Part shown: one piece after another, positions 25,781 to 36,883 of the stretch
Position numbering within the stretch: the stretch's first letter is position 1
Layout: the number at the start of each line of letters is the position of its first letter
DNA from: Nautilus pompilius
Taxonomy: Eukaryota > Mollusca > Cephalopoda > Nautilida > Nautilidae
NCBI GenBank assembly: GCA_018389105.1
Contig: JACATO010001688.1
Coordinates: 62,001-126,000, forward strand
Direction: 5' to 3'
Length of the DNA stretch: 64,000 nucleotides
Made by a program: the position numbers and the translations under genes
The notes under the pieces: model-generated
Told to the model about the DNA's origin: nothing
The model's database searches: none
Seen by the model: the letters and a program-made list of their open reading frames with translations, nothing else

Positions 25781-26340
25781 CAGTGGTGGAAATAATTATG
25801 GAATCAGAAGAAAAACTGGGAATTAAATGCAAGTAACACGTGATGGAATCGTATCACGTGTTGGTGTAGTACACTATGATTGGTTCAGAGGCAGCTGTGC
25901 GCGAGATTCTGAGGTCGGTACGCGAAACTGGTACTGATGACAATAGAGACGGTGGAGAAAGGAAACCCAAAGTACCTTAGGGTATGTTCTCTACGAGATA
26001 GAAGATGAGCCGGTGGAGATATTGTGAATTACCTAGCTACAAGGACAGATTTTAGCAAGAGGTGGTCTCATTGGACGTGTGGCTGCCTCCGAAACCTATG
26101 CTGAGGAGAGGCAACTAAACTGTGAGGCTGAAATTGGCAGCAGAAATGAAGCAGTGAGGTGACCAAGCATGAAAAAAGATGCTCTTTACAGATGAATCCA
26201 ACCTTGCACTGTTCGAGGACGAACACTGAAGATAGGGTGTCTGAACAACACTCCCGCAGTCATACATCGATAGTGGGCGTGGGAACGTGAAGACTAGGTG
26301 TCGTGCTCTAGATTTAGCAAGAAGCTCGCATACCAGATGC
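25781..26340 (+). pseudogene. Decayed Tc1-type element relic B
   Basis: It begins with CAGTGGTGGAAATAATTATG, which matches my memory of a Tc1-type terminal repeat. Downstream, fragments read GLIGRVAA, PMLRRGN and KKMLFTDESNLALFEDE (26178-26226), the last being the first catalytic Asp box of a Tc1 transposase. The rest of the catalytic core and the right end are missing or unreadable, and stops interrupt every frame. No TA duplication is visible at the left edge. Confidence 0.6.
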
Positions 26341-27839
26341 CAATGCACTGTAACAAGGTATTCATTCTTGTTTTGCATGCAAGCCCCCTTTTCGGTGACG
26401 CGATGCCGCTGCTTTGCGACGATCTCTTGGCAAGATGAAGCCGACTGTGACGCGAAGCGGAGGGAAAGTTATCCTCTGAGACGACGGGTCACGATCTAGT
26501 TCGAGCTGAGAGGCAGATTTGAGGGTGCGAGGCGGGGCTGGGGTCGCGCAATTCCGGCTTCGACAGGAAAACACCCCACCCCGAACGACTATTCGCAGTA
26601 TCGGCGCATGGACAGCAAACCGAGGCAACAGATCTCCACTAAGACCGCAAGCATATCTGGTACACACACAACACAGGTTTGTTTCATGCCTGATGCCAGG
26701 AGGTGTTTTCGCAGTCTAAATTTCCTTGTTAAAGCCTTCGCTGATATCCGTTGCCCGCGTGATGTCGGCGCTGTTGTTTACCCAGAATTCATTGCGCGCG
26801 GCTTGTTCCTCCGCTCTTCTCGGGTGTCCCGGTCAGATTTTAAATGACATCAGTTTTCCAGCAAAGTCTTAGGACATTTAAAATAAAAAGGGGGGGGTTC
26901 AAGGTAATCGCTAACTCACCGACACAGAGAAATTTAGTGATTTCCAGAATTCCCCCTGAAGAATAGCACACCCTTCCGTAACGTATCCTTTAGTCGCGCA
27001 GGCGGGTATTAGAATACCCGCTTTATTAGAGGATATGAGCAAAAAAGCTTCACAGAGAAGCGAGTGAAGGAGACCATTAACAAAAGGGCTGCTTAGCATC
27101 TCCTAGTTTTATTTGAAAGAAAACTTACTTTCACTTTTTTGGGGGGGGTCTTATTCTTCTGTTTCCCCACACTTTTCACAAACGGGCCAACAGAGACTGG
27201 ACTGTTAGCACAGGATGCCCCGCTAGATTTTGTAATCTGGAGACGGGGTTGGTGGACAATTATTAATTCAGTTTAGTTACCAGACCGCAGAAAACCCACC
27301 ATAGTTTATGCGAGCTCTCCACCTCGAGGGGAGAAAGGTGATCAACACGATTGCTAAATCGATTAACCCTTCCACTGTTGAATACACTTGGGGGTAACTT
27401 ACTTCTCTCATTATCTATTCTATTACTAAAAGAAATTTAATACCAACTCTTGCTGGCGTCTCAGCTTATTTGTAACTATGACCCCTATTAGTAGCAGTCA
27501 CTGTAGATAGGCGAAACAATATTGTCTCACTGCAAACTTATAACCCCAAATCATTCTGAGCGCCCCTCCTTTTAGGTGTTTCCGTAAAGGCCTGATAGTC
27601 AGGCTTGGTAGATCTAATATTTTTGTTCAGTCAGCATTTTCCAATTGCTTAAGAGCTGAAAACATTCTGATCGATCTATGGTGGACTTTTTCTACTATAT
27701 CAATATCTTCTCTCAAATAAAGGCTTCAACGTTCATGCTCTGACAGGACCAAGGATTTCTAAAACGAAGGATAAACTTCGCTAATTTTATGTTCCATACT
27801 CCGTTTATTTACTCCACTTAAGGAAGTAGAAGTGTGTGG
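26341..27839. other. Unrecognised sequence with a 9-bp hairpin
   Basis: No gene recognised. GCGGGTATT (27002-27010) and its exact inverse (27013-27021) form a hairpin with a two-base gap. G runs occur at 26890-26897 and 27141-27148. Confidence 0.5.
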
Positions 27840-28215
27840 TACGATGTTTAATAGGTTGAGAACTTTTTAAAAAACAGACAAGGACAAGTGGTTTTGAACA
27901 GAGCATCACTGCTATATCCATAAGTCGCTAATGGTGTGAAACAGGGCTCGGCTTTGGTTCCGCTGTTGTTTTCATTTTCTTAAAATGACGATGAGTGTGT
28001 AGTACGGGTGAATGTTAAAGACGTCTGCAAATTATACTGTATATGTGCTACTAATTTTAATACGGAAAAGAAAAGATTTTAAAGTAAATCTGAATAATCT
28101 GTTAGATTGATCAGTTAACGAGAAGCGGAATTCGATGCTAAAAATATAAAATTGTCCGAACGGGCGATAGAAACATTTAAAATCACTGTAATATTGGCTA
28201 GACTACAGTGAAACA
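27840..28215 (+). pseudogene. Decayed LINE reverse-transcriptase relic 2
   Basis: ANGVKQGSALVPLLFSF at 27927-27977 is a slightly altered form of the NGVPQGSxLxPLLF reverse-transcriptase motif. Upstream, QTRTSGFEQS matches the usual R(T)Q-VVLNG segment. Downstream, in a shifted frame, VNLNNLLD and NEKRNSML fit the DLNxLLxWSxKWxMxF segment. The catalytic YADD is not readable. It resembles relics 1 and 3, most of all relic 3, where the matching bases read VNLSNLLG. Confidence 0.55.
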
Positions 28216-30258
28216 TACTGGCAGAGAAGGATACATAAGAATCTTAAGTGGGCATAGATGCACTGTAGGAGTTGAAGGAAGTCAGGAGACTTTTCATGCG
28301 TACGACGAAGTCACGCTTTTTTTACAAGTTTCTTCCGCAGTGGAGATTTGCACCCTGCCTTTCGCCAACCGCCTCTAAAGTTTTCCTCAGTATTTTAATA
28401 AAAGGGGGGGAAACACGTTGCAAGAGATATTTGGTAGCGCCGTGAGAGAGGCATTGCGACAAGTGTAGTTCACAGCCTTTCCTCCTCCCCTGCCCACCAA
28501 GGAAGAACACCACCACCCCACCGTTCTAGGTTGGTGGCTGGTTAGCGCGGATAGTTGGCGGAAGGCGATTGTAAGGATCCAGTCCTGCCTTGGTGCTGCC
28601 ATAACCCTCTCACAGTTACCAACTGTTTGGCTTTTTGTTTCCACAGTGGGTCCGATGAAGGAAGGAGAGAGAGAGAGCGGGGCGGAATCCTGGCTCACTT
28701 CAGAATAAAGATCTACGCAGTTCATCAACTTTGGCTATTACATATCTTGTTTCAAGAAACTTAATGCTAGAGTCAGGGTTGTCAACTTTCGTCTTCTAAA
28801 ATATGACTTAAAGGTTAGAAAGAGATTAAAGGCAATCCCTCGCGCGCTTTAAAATGGTGTTAAGCCACCAGTTGATCAGATGGGAATAATCTACCCTTAA
28901 ATCCCATTGATATTTGAGTTTTTACAAACCTGTTTATCTTCCGCCAATATGAAACAACTGGTATACAATTATACCGCGGTCTTGACATAAAGCTACAACA
29001 TTATTCACACCAAACCAATGTTTATATACTTTTGTGCGTAAGTGTATTTTATTCCTGTTTCCTACTTTTGGTTTGCGGTTCTGTGTGCTTTTCCCATCAA
29101 TTCATGGGGGGAGGGCGACGATAGGGTGGTAACAGTGTCTGACGTGATCCCAGTGCCCCGAACTTGTAGCGGAGTAATGAGACTTGTGTGTTCTCGGATG
29201 GTACCGGTGACAGGCCACCAGCTGATGACGCAAGACTACCGCTGAAACCTGACCCTGGCCTTCTGCCAACATCCTTGACGGATGTCTCTTCCACGCCAAA
29301 GCCTTCAAATAGGATGTAGCGAAAGTACATCCCTGCCTAGATGTGTAAACGCCCTGTTGTCATCGACAAGCATCCTACATCGTTTATATCTTCGGCGCGA
29401 TTAAATAAACGTCGGAATTTGCTTCAGAGAAATTGCCCCGTTCGTCCGAAGTGGGAGACCAGTGAAAGCCCATTTACAGACAGTCGGGGTTAGGGGGAGA
29501 CCACTCGACCGATCCCGCCTCTTAACGTTTCTCTCTGTACTGACGTCATATCTCAGGAAAACGACGCCATTATGGAAACTGTTCGCCAAGCTACGTCTTG
29601 GAGCCCATAAAGAGGCTCTCTCTCTATATATATATATAAACCTACGTAGGGGGGGCATATTGAGCTGATATCGAAGTGTATTGTGGAGGAAATATGAAAG
29701 GTAAAGACAGGTAAGTGGGCTACACGCTTTATTGGCATTATTATCGGATGACATTTACCGACAAATAACCAAAGGTACAAAAGAAAAATCGTATCAAAGA
29801 AAGAAAGAAAATGAATGTAAAAAATCAATTATACTAAATACAAATATAAAATGATTTTTTAAGGGGGGGAGAGAAGCCCAGAAACTTATCTGAATAACAA
29901 CCAAATAAAAATTAACGAGAGAAAGAAAGAATGCGCGGTGCTCATAGAAGCCGACGATGCTTCACTCCATGGGACTTACTCTCGTGGTGGAAAAGTCGCA
30001 CCTTTAAAATTTAAATAATTATTAAAGCGGTTTGCGTACAGTAAGCAAATTAAGTTGAGAAAATCGTATTTTGAATAAGTTTTACCAGAAACAAGACCTA
30101 TATATAGTAATACCACGTGAAATTGGCTTTTTCTTAATGTATTTGTACTTATACCTGCGCTAGATTCTTTCTAGTCGTCAAAGCCTCTTCCAGGTTGCTT
30201 CTAGACTCGAGTTACGCCATCATGATGCACGGAGATGGTTCTTCTAACTTTAATCTTT
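28216..30258. other. Unrecognised sequence
   Basis: No gene recognised. It holds one isolated copy of the minisatellite unit, CTCTCTGTACTGACGTCATA (29531-29550), outside any array, and a short CT/TA tract at 29615-29638. Confidence 0.5.
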
Positions 30259-30640
30259 CTATAAAACTTTATCCCCCAAATATAGAATTAATTGGACCCC
30301 TGTTTTTCTGGCTACTTTTGCACTCAATTCCCTCTCATCCGGTTCCCTGGTAACACGTACAACAGTTTTTCTTCGATCTTCCGCTACCGTTCTCCTTGTA
30401 GATCTGCCTGTTTCCCTACTTATCCTTCTTCCACGACCATTTCCGAGCTTACCCGGTGTCGCCGTCAATCTCTTTCTTAGGTTAACACCGTGCCCATCCA
30501 TCCCCCATTAAAGAAATTATTCCCAGGCTCGTATTCGACTCCAATCGATGCACGCAACTTTTTCTTCGATTCCATCGAAGTCTCAAAATCGGTTTGAATA
30601 TTTCTATTTGTCATATAATTCCATATAAAAGTGAACGTGT
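30259..30640 (-). pseudogene. Tc1-type transposase N-terminal (helix-turn-helix) relic C
   Basis: The minus strand reads TPGKLGNGRGRRISRE followed by RRTVAEDRRKTVVRVTRE, resembling the linker and second DNA-binding helix region of Tc1 transposases: a basic GRGR hook, then a stretch usually reading R-x-V-x-x-(D/N)-P-x-x-T. Upstream (30640-30500) MESKKKLR may be the start region. The catalytic domain is not recognisable below 30259. Stops and shifts make it non-functional. Confidence 0.45.
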
Positions 30641-31338
30641 CCACCAGTCTTTCCTAACGGGTTAGTTATCTATGAAGAATGTCAGGTGATACCTTACAGG
30701 TGCCCATAAACATGGCAGCAACGTCCTTCGTACAAAAGTCTGGTTATCCGATTGGAGGTTGGAAGCATTTTTGGATTTTGCCCTGTACTGAAAGAACAAA
30801 ACTTTCTATTGTTTACATTCTGACTATTCAAGGTTACTGTCAAAAATTAACAGAAGGACTAAACAAGTTGTAATGTATCTTACACAGATACAAAAGTAGA
30901 TCAGCGTAATTCTAAGAATTTATACGAGGTATAAACTAGAAACAGTAGCAACTTCTGGTTACTATATCTTGGTTGACTTACCAGAATTACTAGTGACTGA
31001 GAAGCGAAGTTATCAACGAAAATGGATGACTGTTATTCTTGTGGTTATTTACAAAAATGAATAATAACTGAAAGATTTAAAAACAACAACAACAAATATT
31101 ATAGCAATAATAATCAAGACAGTTATGGGGGAAAACGATATATATTAAAATGATTGCAGCTATGCTACTTAAGTAAATTAGTAATAATTGATAAAGGGAA
31201 AATAGTATATCTACTATTAATAGAAATGTTTTCGTGAAAGTAATTATACGATTTATGAAAATAAGTAATTTTTATTAAAATTATGGTATGGAATTTTACA
31301 GTATTTTGGCGTTAAAGATTTTCACCAATAAAAGCCTA
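30641..31338. other. Unrecognised AT-rich sequence
   Basis: No gene recognised. A short AAC tract lies near 31083-31095. Confidence 0.5.
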
Positions 31339-31707
31339 CAGCCGTAGCCAAGTGTTTTAGACCATCCTAAAAATAGCGATAACAAAATCTGTCCATACAG
31401 CTTTAAATTGCTCCCATACCCACTTCTAAACGTCTGCTTTTTGAATATCCTTAATATAGTCAGGCTCGTCGTCATGGTTTATCAGGAACTCTTTCATAAA
31501 TTATTTTATTTGCGTGTTAGATTTGAAAATGTCACAATTTTCAAATTTGGTCTTTCCGCTTTAAGTACGTAGAAAAATACAAAGCCGGTGGCCATTCAAT
31601 ACGATAGCGTATCACGCATATTCAGCAGGTTCTACTCTACTTTATATATATATTTAAAAATTAAATTAGAAAATTCTAGGGTAATTCAAAACTTTTGGCC
31701 ACAGCTG
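31339..31707. mobile_element. Non-autonomous Tc1/mariner-type element (MITE-like, 369 bp)
   Basis: Imperfect terminal inverted repeats: CAGCCGTAGCCAAGTGTTTT at the left end and, read inward from the right end, CAGCTGTGGCCAAAAGTTTT. Both ends are flanked by TA (31337-31338 and 31708-31709), the target duplication of Tc1/mariner elements. The interior has no transposase-like frame. Internal deletion of a Tc1 element, mobilised in trans, would explain it. The repeats differ at several sites, so the copy is old. Confidence 0.65.
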
Positions 31708-32039
31708 TATTTTTCTGATCGCCCAGATGGTTCGAACTTACGACAGTAATCTAATGCAGTTCTTATCTTTGTTTGTTTTGTTTTTTTGTAATTCTATTTC
31801 CTGTAATTTGTGCAGAGCAGACGCATGCTACAAAAATCCTTAACATCAAAATCTTCACTAACGTCCAAATATGAACTCTGGCAGTTGGTTGTTAAGGTCG
31901 ACTAAGAGGTGTTTTAGAAAAGACCCGAGGACAGACAGGCAGACAACTTTTGGTTTAGATTGAGACTTATCAGATCCTTATTTAACCATACAAACTAGTA
32001 TTATAAGTCTAACTTCCATAGAGCTGAAAGGTCCATGTT
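31708..32039. other. Unrecognised sequence
   Basis: No gene or element recognised between two transposon remnants. Confidence 0.5.
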
Positions 32040-32512
32040 TGTCTGTTTTTTGTCTTGAAGAATAGTGGCGTCAAATACACATGAAAACGTTTCAAGGAGC
32101 CAGCATGAAAAACTATACACGCTGGCTGGCCGCTCTATCAGGGACGTGTGCAGCATCCCGGACCCGAGCCTAGCCTAGGCTGCAAATGCAAATTAAGTTG
32201 GCCACATGATGTGATAGGTAGCATTATACGGACGTAGGCAAATATTTCTCCAGTCAGTCTAACAGATAAGGGGGAAAAGGGCAAAGACGGTCCAGCGTTT
32301 CGAGAAAGGGCATCGTATTGGGCGCGCGAGTCTGCGAGATATCGGTCATTAGCGTTTATCAACAATAGGGGGGGTTAGAAAACGTCTGCCGTGGAGGTGG
32401 AATTGCGACTGCTAACTCGTAGTAACAGAAAGACGAGGGAGGCTTTTAAACAGGATGGTAAAGTCCAACCGTTATCAAGCAATAGATCAACTGACAGGAC
32501 ATTCAGTGTATA
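32040..32512 (+). pseudogene. Tc1-type relic D, left part
   Basis: Fragments such as SRKGHRIGRASLRDIGH (about 32305-32355) fit the N-terminal DNA-binding region of a Tc1-type transposase. Stops are frequent. The mariner element at 32513-33814 interrupts it, and the sequence resumes after that element. The left boundary is a guess. Confidence 0.4.
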
Positions 32513-33814
32513 CGAGGTTTGTCGAAAAATATCTGACTTTATTTTTTCCCGTGGGAAGTAATGATGTTAGGGAGGCAAAAGTGTGGTGGAGCCACGTGCC
32601 TTCATGCGCATGCGTGGTTTTTGGCGGGCTTGCTGGATGCGTCAGTCGCTGTCAGGCAGCCATCGTGTGAGGTGCTGCACTACTTACTCGTCGCATTTTC
32701 ATTCTGCCCGTGATGACGGAACGTGTGGAGCAACGATCTTGCATCAAGTTTTGCCAAAAGCTTGGAGATACCCAAGTGGAAACAATTCGCAAAATTCAAC
32801 AGGCTTTTGGTGACAATGCCATGGATGTTACCCAAATAAAAGAATGGTACAACAGGTTCAAAGATGACCGCACCTCTGGAGAGTGACCAGCATTCCGGGA
32901 GGAAGGCCGTCAACAAGCCGCAATGCAGTTGTTATCGAGAAAGTGCGGACCTTGATGATGGAGGATCGTCATTTGACGGTGCGGGAAATTGGTGAGGAGG
33001 TTGGGATCAGTACAGATTCTGCACATGTAATTTTAAAGGAGGATTTGGTTTTACGCTGTGCCAAAGCTGCTTTCTCAGGAACAGCAACAACTTCGTCTTG
33101 AGGTTGCGCAGGACCTGCTGGATACTGCCAATAGGGATCCTGAGTTCCAGAATACCGTGATGACTGCAGATGAGTCGTGGGTGTACAGGTACGACCCGGA
33201 AGCCAAAGCTCAGTCGTCACAGTGGAAGCACCAAACGTCGCCAAGCCCCCAAAAAGCACGTCAGGTCCGGAGCAAAATCAAGGTGATGCTGACTGTTTTC
33301 TTCGACTACCGAGGCATTGTGCATCACGAATACGCACCAGAAGGACAAACAGTAACAAAGGAGTACTATCAGGAAGTCCTGCGACGTCTTCGTGATGCAG
33401 TTCGGCGCAAAAGAGACCAGTTATGTGGGCCTCACAAAACTGGCAGCTGCATCATGACAACACCCCGGCTCATTCGTCGCAGCTGATCCAAGGTTTCTTG
33501 GCAAAGAATGGCATTTCGCTCATTCGCCAGGCTCCCTACTCTCCAGACATGGCTCTTTCTGACTTCTGGTTGTTCCCAAAAATGAAGATGCCACTGAAAG
33601 GCTCCCGCTTTGAGAGCTGAGAGGACATCATGCGGAATGCGACGGCGGAGCTGAGAGCCATTCCAGACATGCTTCCAACAGTGGAAGGATCGCTGGGCTA
33701 AGTGTGTGGAGGCACAAGGGGCCTACTTCGAAGGGGATTAGCAACTGAACCCCGCCAAGTACGTAATTTTTTTTTTCCCCAGCCTGAGGTCGGATACTTT
33801 TTCGACAGACCCCG
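32513..33814 (+). mobile_element. Mariner transposon, full length but inactive (1302 bp)
   Basis: Terminal inverted repeats of about 25 bp: CGAGGTTTGTCGAAAAATAT at the left and CGGGGTCTGTCGAAAAAGTA read inward from the right. TA sits at both outer flanks (32511-32512 and 33815-33816). The length and gene layout match the mariner family (about 1.3 kb, one intron-less transposase). The repeats differ at only a few sites, so insertion is more recent than that of the relic it interrupts. Confidence 0.9.
32713..33741 (+). pseudogene. Mariner transposase (DD34D), one stop and about three frameshifts
   Basis: The start reads MTERVEQRSCIKFCQKLG, with the first helix-turn-helix, then YNRFKDDRTSGE and a TGA at 32884-32886. 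The second helix-turn-helix continues in another frame (GRPSTSRN, TVREIGEEVGIS). The catalytic domain runs in a third and fourth frame. The three catalytic Asp codons are present: MTADESW (GAT 33169-33171), LHHDN (GAC 33456-33458) and LSDFWLF (GAC 33561-33563), the last two 35 codons apart, the mariner DD34D spacing. It ends in YFEGD and TAG at 33741. The length of about 343 codons is normal for the family. The active-site residues survive, so inactivation is by the stop and indels. Confidence 0.9.
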
Positions 33815-34290
33815 TAGAAACCCGTACCTTGCCAGGGTCGGTGCCGCAGATGATCCCCGACAGTAGGAAATCATTACGTAGACCACATATCACAGTCACC
33901 AACACGAGAAAACGGATTTAACGGAAGTCACCACGAATCACTCGATCCGACTCCTCCCTCTTGTGTGGTCCCAACCGTCAAGGCCTCTGGGGGGGGCTGG
34001 AACCATGATTTGGGGCAGCGATGTTTCATGTCTACCCTGGAGGAGATGACCACTTCCCACACAGCCCCGCCAGGCTTCTCCCAACGCCGCCACAATTCCC
34101 GAATCTCAATCTATTTTGGCAAATGTAGGATGAACGTGGAACCAACAGTTGCCATCACGATCCTTTGCCCATCCAGCCCCAATGCAGCACGTACAGTATT
34201 GATGATTGAATGGACTGTCTCCTCATTCCGCGTGTGTTGGCTGATATTCGATCAAAAGATGCCCGATTCCCGTTATTATGTATAGTTTAT
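33815..34290 (+). pseudogene. Tc1-type relic D, right part
   Basis: The sequence after the mariner appears to continue the interrupted relic: fragments THYHSHQHE and GAGTMIWGS (about 33993-34020), the latter like the GGSVMVWG box of Tc1 transposases. The catalytic second Asp and Glu boxes are not legible. The 106-codon open frame at 33965-34285 carries the GGGWNHDLG shadow in a different register and is not a normal protein. Confidence 0.4.
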
Positions 34291-34626
34291 AATAATGTGA
34301 TCATTCACTGTGTGTTGTAAGAAACAGAATATTGACAAACGATGAGTAATTGCAACTGAGAAGCAAACATATATAAAAATACAAACAAAATGAGTTATTA
34401 CAGAAAATATATACAAAAGTAAAATTAATACGTTGTACAGTGCACTATTATTTGATATATGAGCTCTCACTTTATATAGAACGTGACAACTTGTTGACCC
34501 GTTCCCATCAATGTATAACTCTGGAATGCTGTTCTAAATATCTGGTAGCACTTTCTTTGACTTTCTCAGAAGCCATATAACCTATTATAGCCTCAATGGT
34601 GTTCATTTATTTTATAAAATTGTATC
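34291..34626. other. Unrecognised AT-rich sequence
   Basis: No gene recognised. It may include the C-terminal end of the minus-strand relic that follows, but no motif is readable. Confidence 0.45.
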
Positions 34627-34930
34627 TCTTTAAATTCAAGATAGTTTTTTTAAAACCTCTTAATGCTGTTATACTTTCGTCATTGTCATTTTGGACAATG
34701 AATTCTCCCGCCCAATGAGATGTCTTCCTGAAGGAATGGCATGATGGATGAGAACCTGCCTGTACCTGTCGACAGTCAGGGTAATTTTGATTGCATGGAA
34801 ATCTCTGACACCACTGGCTGATATGTAGTTTCTACACCTCACTACAGTGAGATCACTGTCCTTAGGTTTATGACAACCAACCACAGCGCGCCACGCCAAC
34901 ACGTGACAGCACGAAAGAACATCTCGGTTT
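34627..34930 (-). pseudogene. Tc1-type transposase catalytic-core relic E
   Basis: The minus strand reads YISASGVRDFHAIK followed by VDRYRQVLIHHAIPSGRHL. Both match the segment between the first and second catalytic Asp of fish-type Tc1 transposases (S(A/S)xGVGDL, KYRQILIHHAIPSG). In a shifted frame the next bases read FIVQNDNDES, corresponding to the FxxQxDNDPKH box with the second Asp. Neither first nor third catalytic residue is readable. This family is different from relic B and from the element at 36.9 kb. Confidence 0.7.
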
Positions 34931-35170
34931 TACACGTGAGATGCGATTTCATCCCCTGCTATCTGTATAGTTTCACAATTGTTTCAAATGCTACATTTGG
35001 ATTATCGGTAATTATTCAACTGCGTAAATAATGTTAATGCTGATAAAATGATAAGAATTGAACACATCAATAAATAGATTCTGATTAGAAGTTATAGTAG
35101 TAAAACAACAGCTCTCCCACTTCCTTAGAGCCTCCACCGCCATCCAGACATTTCAAAGTACTGCTCTCGT
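34931..35170. other. Unrecognised sequence
   Basis: No gene recognised. Its end may contain the 3' end of the minus-strand LINE relic that follows. Confidence 0.45.
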
Positions 35171-35880
35171 GGTCCTGGCGAGAGACGGCGATTTTCACCC
35201 TTAGAAAAATAATCGTTGGCTAAATGGTTTTGAGAAACATTTCAGCGCTGCTTGGACCGGTGCTGCCTGGCCTAACAAATCTGGCCGTCTTGGGTGTATG
35301 TGGGACATTCGCTGAGATAGTGTCCATCAGTTTCAGACATGTCCTTGATGTGGCCATACGAGCGTGGACGCTTAGTGAAGGAATGGCGACCTAACGTGGT
35401 CTGCTGATCTGTAGCTGTAACTACGGCTAACATGCATACACGTTTCTTCGCGCATTTATTAAACTCTAATGTCTTCAGATCAAGACACTTGCTATTTTTC
35501 AGATTCAGCCCTACGTAGCTCGCTCTCGCGCCCTAGAAGCCAACAGCTTGAGGTGCTGCGGTGGCAGCCTCGGCAATTTTGTCAACTTTTTTCCCATTGT
35601 TTTGCAAACCAAAGTGTCTTGGTGCCCATTGCTAGAGGAGTATAAGACCTCTTTTGGACAACTCCGTGAGCGCATAATGCATTGATTGCTCTTGTGTCTC
35701 CAGACCAGTCTCCCCCCCCACACACACACCGACACCTTAAGAGACCGTAGGAAAGCATACTGCCAGCGAGAACGGTTAGGCGACCGAGTGCTGAAATAAC
35801 AGCAGGTATTCTAAGTCTTTTGAACACGCAACTGTCTTTGACTGGCCGGTAACCTTCCCATTTGTCTTCTTCACTCAAGA
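35171..35880 (-). pseudogene. Decayed LINE RNase H and C-terminal zinc-motif relic
   Basis: On the minus strand, frames shift between ISALGRLTVLAGSMLSYGLL (about 35810-35750, like the SLGxxxTVFQAExxAIL part of RNase H), a segment with AINALCAHGVVQKRS, and LQWAPRHFGLQNNGKKVDKI (about 35640-35580), which matches the VPSHxGIxGNExADxxA box with the active-site His changed in context. Further on, DGHYLSECPTYTQDG (about 35330-35285) matches the His-x4-Cys end of the LINE zinc motif. No reverse transcriptase is visible upstream, so the relic is truncated. Its reading is not close enough to the 672-2918 copy to call it the same family. Confidence 0.6.
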
Positions 35881-36813
35881 AAGCAAACAAACTATATCTA
35901 ATTTGCAAACTAAAGCTACTGGATGTTTTGGTCCCTCTACCGGCCACACTTCAATAGAAGTTAAATGTTATTACTCTGAGCATTTCCATGCAACTTCTCC
36001 CTTTTACCTGCAATTAATTTAACTCGTTTGACAGGTAAAAGTCATCGACTACAGCCCACACTCGACTGTACAAAGTTACGTCGTTCGGCCATTCTCGACA
36101 TCTTTACTTTTGTCAGCAAAGTTTCAGCTTAATACCTTACCGAGGACAAAGGATGAAAAACTTGATACGGAGGCAAGCTACTTCGGCAAGGTGCGCGCAC
36201 TGCCGATATAATGCGAAGTTTATACGAACAAATGACTTACAGATCAGATTAATAAAACATCATGTCTACGCTTCGTTGAAAAACTGATAGAATTAATTCT
36301 CTTATTAGAAACTGGTGCCTAGGTATAAAATGATTCATCAGCGTGGACAAGCGAGACAGAGAGGAAGTATTGGACATCTTCACCATTCTTCGCGTTATTT
36401 ACCTGACAATGTGCTTGTCTTTGCTCGGTCGTCCGTACTGAGGATACAAGCGATTAGGAAGAAGTCGTTCGCGATTACGTCTCCATGGAGACCTCGGCAC
36501 GGTGACGTCTGTGGAAAACCCTACGGAACAATAGCCGGTAAAGCAGAGAAGTGGCGTCCGCGTTTTCAATCCAATCCCGAGTGTATCCTTTGACACGGCT
36601 GTACAATGCGTTCTGGAAAGATGAGTTTTCTTTTCAGAAGATAGAGAAACGAATAAAAGGAAAATCTGTTGGTAGTGGATTGTAGCAGGACATTAGAACA
36701 TAAATAAATACACGTGAATAGATGCTTTGTCAGGTTCTTCTGCTCTTTGGCTTCTTTTTCTTTATGTCGGGTCGGAGATTTACTTTATTATTTACTCGCT
36801 CTGGTTTATTGCT
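35881..36813. other. Unrecognised sequence
   Basis: No gene recognised. The 92-codon frame at 36315-36593 overlaps a minus frame and shows no domain. Confidence 0.5.
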
Positions 36814-36883
36814 AGAGAGAGAGAGAGAGAGAGAGAGAGATATGACGTGAGAGAGTTATGACGTCAGTATATATATATATATA
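36814..36883. repeat. TGACGTCA-type minisatellite, array 5, left part
   Basis: A GA run, then TATGACGTGAGAGAG and TATGACGTCAGTATATATA, ending in a TA run. The Tc1 element at 36884-38431 has landed in that TA run and splits the array. Confidence 0.85.

Noticed and set aside
31725..31745. GGTTCGAAC resembling a tRNA B box
   Set aside because: No A box upstream and no T-arm stem; it sits just after the MITE in unique DNA.
33965..34285. 106-codon frame as an independent protein
   Set aside because: It overlaps a decayed transposase read in another register and shows no domain.
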